Assembly: GCA_013375355.1 (NCBI GenBank)
Contig: JABXJV010000130.1
Location: 1 to 6,045, forward strand
Reading direction: 5' to 3'
Length of the DNA stretch: 6,045 nt
Source: Candidatus Helarchaeota archaeon
GTDB lineage: Archaea; Asgardarchaeota; Lokiarchaeia; Helarchaeales; JABXJV01
Notes under the pieces: generated by a model
Database searches by the model: none
What the model was told of the DNA's origin: nothing
What the model saw: only the letters and a program-made list of their open reading frames with translations
Program-made: the position numbers and the translations under genes
Shown here: in pieces, positions 4,867 through 6,045 of the stretch
Layout of the letters: each line of letters opens with the position of its first letter
How positions within the stretch are numbered: the first letter of the stretch is position 1

Positions 4867-5250
4867 TGAACTAAATCGACTTAACTTTATTTACGGATTC
4901 CGCGATATCAGGTAATATAAGCGTTATTGATCCCTAAAATCATGTCTTCCTCAACTGTTTGGAAATGTACGTCTCATAATGCACCTTAGAAAAAAAATTG
5001 AGGAATATTTTAAAATGAATTAATCTAACTACTTTTTAAATTTGATTTTTAAGCAAATCATATAATAAGAGTAATTTATATTTTAAAAAAAGTCTAAGAT
5101 TAACTTATTATTGGAAAAAATTCTGTATAAGGAAGAAATACTATAAATTACTTCATTTCAAGGTGTCTTTATCTTTTGCTTATAAAGAATTTAAATTATA
5201 ATAAAAAAATATATTTCTATCCATATATTTTTTAAAAAAGAAGTGATTTT
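4867..5250 (+). other. 384-base intergenic region, no gene seen
   Basis: No credible coding frame is found on either strand; the only ATG frame of note is 15 codons (4943-4990) without a ribosome binding site or promoter. There is a weak AT-rich hairpin, TGATTT/AAATCA (5043-5048 with 5055-5060). The 15-base string at 5025-5039 also occurs at 475-489. The right half holds candidate promoter elements for the secreted repeat protein. Confidence 0.5.
5131..5148 (+). promoter_or_regulatory. Candidate BRE/TATA promoter of the secreted repeat protein
   Basis: GGAAGAAATA followed by CTATAAAT has the purine-rich BRE plus TATA layout and would start transcription near 5171, leaving an 80-base leader. 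A second box, CTTATAAAG at 5179-5187, would give a leader of about 40 bases. Either is possible. The ribosome binding site is GTGAT at 5243-5247, three bases before the ATG, somewhat close. Confidence 0.4.
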
Positions 5251-6045
5251 ATGAGGAGAAAAAAAGTAATAATAATATTTTCGCTGATTTTCATAATTTT
5301 AATAATTTTTAATTTTAGTAATGCCTCTAGATTTGATTTTGCTAATATTTCCTTGTCTTGGGTTAACGATAACAACGGTTTTACCTTAAGTACTTCTGGT
5401 TGTTCACGCTGGTCAAACGCGACCGTGATTTCCGACCTTTATAGATGGAACAATGGTGAAAGTCGGTACCCAAGCGTAGTCGTGGACGATAGTGGAAATG
5501 TGCACGTAGTCTGGCAAGATAAGACGGTCGGTGAGTGGGGGACTGATGTTGAAATAATGTATGCAAACCACACTATTGCTGGTTGGTCAAACGCTACCGC
5601 GATATCCGATCTCTATGGGTGGAATGATGGGTATAGTTCTCTCCCAAGCGTCGCCGTGGACGGTGGCGGAAACGTACACGTGGTCTGGGGAGATGACACG
5701 TCTGGTGAGTGGGGAACTGACTCTGAAATAATGTACGCAAATCACACCGTTGCAGGCTGGTCCAATGCGACCGTGATTTCCGACCTTTACGGATGGAACA
5801 ATGGTGAAAGTTGGGATCCAAGCGTCACCGTGGATGGTAGCGGCAACGTGCATGTGGTTTGGGTAGATTGGACAGTCGGTGAGTGGGGAGGCGGTGGTAC
5901 TGATACAGAAATAATGTATACAAATTATACTGCCATGGGTTGGTCTAATGCAACGGTAATTTCAGATGATATTACTGGATGGAATGATTGTAGGAGTGAA
6001 CAACCTAGCATCGTCACGGACAATAATGGAAATATACACGTTGTC
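5251..6045 (+). CDS. Secreted beta-propeller-like repeat protein (3' end outside the window)
   Basis: The frame is open from ATG at 5251 to the window edge, 265 residues so far. Residues 1-26 are a Sec signal peptide: MRRKK, a hydrophobic core of Ile/Leu/Phe, and a likely cleavage after NFSNA. From residue 54 on it consists of repeats of 58-61 residues beginning at W54, W112, W170 and W231. Each repeat reads roughly WSNATVISD, W-N-x-G, PSVxVDxxGNVHVVW and GTDxEIMYxN. The D-x-x-GN-x-HVVW core resembles the Asp-box/BNR-type blade motif of sialidase-like propellers; one repeat would be one blade. Sialidase catalytic residues cannot be judged from this fragment, so enzymatic activity is not claimed. 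A surface binding or adhesion role is likely. N-x-T sequons recur in every repeat. The repeats are far richer in G+C than the signal-peptide part. Confidence 0.85.
   Translation, partial: MRRKKVIIIFSLIFIILIIFNFSNASRFDFANISLSWVNDNNGFTLSTSGCSRWSNATVISDLYRWNNGESRYPSVVVDDSGNVHVVWQDKTVGEWGTDVEIMYANHTIAGWSNATAISDLYGWNDGYSSLPSVAVDGGGNVHVVWGDDTSGEWGTDSEIMYANHTVAGWSNATVISDLYGWNNGESWDPSVTVDGSGNVHVVWVDWTVGEWGGGGTDTEIMYTNYTAMGWSNATVISDDITGWNDCRSEQPSIVTDNNGNIHVV
5410..6045 (+). repeat. Tandem 174-183 base coding repeats
   Basis: Units start at 5410, 5584, 5758 and 5941; the last is cut by the window edge. The first two are 174 bases long. The third is 183 because of nine extra bases coding for glycines after GEWG. 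The first 54 bases of units 1 and 3 differ at only four positions, and both encode WNNGES, while unit 2 differs more (WNDGYS). Unit 4 is more diverged and richer in A+T. Confidence 0.8.

Noticed and set aside
4943..4990. 15-codon frame MSSSTVWKCTSHNAP
   Set aside because: No ribosome binding site, no well-placed TATA box, and length within chance.
5043..5060. Inverted repeat TGATTT/AAATCA
   Set aside because: Six A/T-rich pairs with a six-base loop are expected by chance in this composition.
5381..5853. Three minus-strand open frames in the repeat region
   Set aside because: They are antisense to the secreted repeat protein and owe their openness to the GC-rich repeats; the plus frame has a signal peptide and conserved repeats.

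Overview
The window is AT-rich and gene-sparse. It looks like a fragment of an archaeal genome, most likely an Asgard (Lokiarchaeia-like) archaeon. Seen directly: TATA-like boxes about 26 bases upstream of start codons or of short leaders, GTGAT-type ribosome binding sites, T-tract ends, and a 7-TM membrane protein with a cytosolic tail of longin/roadblock-like pattern. That last architecture is what points to Asgard. The taxonomic call is an inference.

Layout. 1-372 (+) is the end of a helical, TPR-like protein with a C-terminal zinc ribbon, cut by the window edge. 373-627 is a convergent gap holding a strong long-armed hairpin (461-532). 628-1098 (-) is a GNAT N-acetyltransferase of the diamine/thialysine (SSAT-like) type. 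1212-1556 (-) is a small three-helix membrane protein, and just upstream of it lies a 53-residue small gene (1586-1747, -). 1965-2168 (+) is a 67-residue helical protein of unknown function. 2184-2376 (+) looks like a compact transcription unit: BRE/TATA, ribosome binding site, a 31-codon very basic peptide, T-tract terminator. 2538-3584 (+) is the 7-TM/longin-like protein; its first helix continues upstream of the only ATG, and an in-frame TAG separates that helix from an upstream ATG. 3731-4405 (+) is a class I SAM-dependent methyltransferase. 4525-4866 (+) is a very basic unknown protein. 4867-5250 is a long non-coding gap that includes the presumed promoter of the last gene. 5251-6045 (+) is the start of a secreted protein built of about 58-residue beta-propeller-like repeats, open at the window's right edge.

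No shared pathway links these genes. Most have their own promoter-like sequence and sizeable gaps. Only the 53-residue gene and the small membrane protein are close enough on one strand to suggest co-transcription. The most unusual items are the 7-TM/longin-like protein with its problematic start, the small basic-peptide unit, the intergenic hairpin whose wobble pairs favour a plus-strand RNA, and the GC-rich tandem repeats inside an otherwise AT-rich region. Nothing here is convincingly a mobile element, CRISPR array, tRNA or rRNA.
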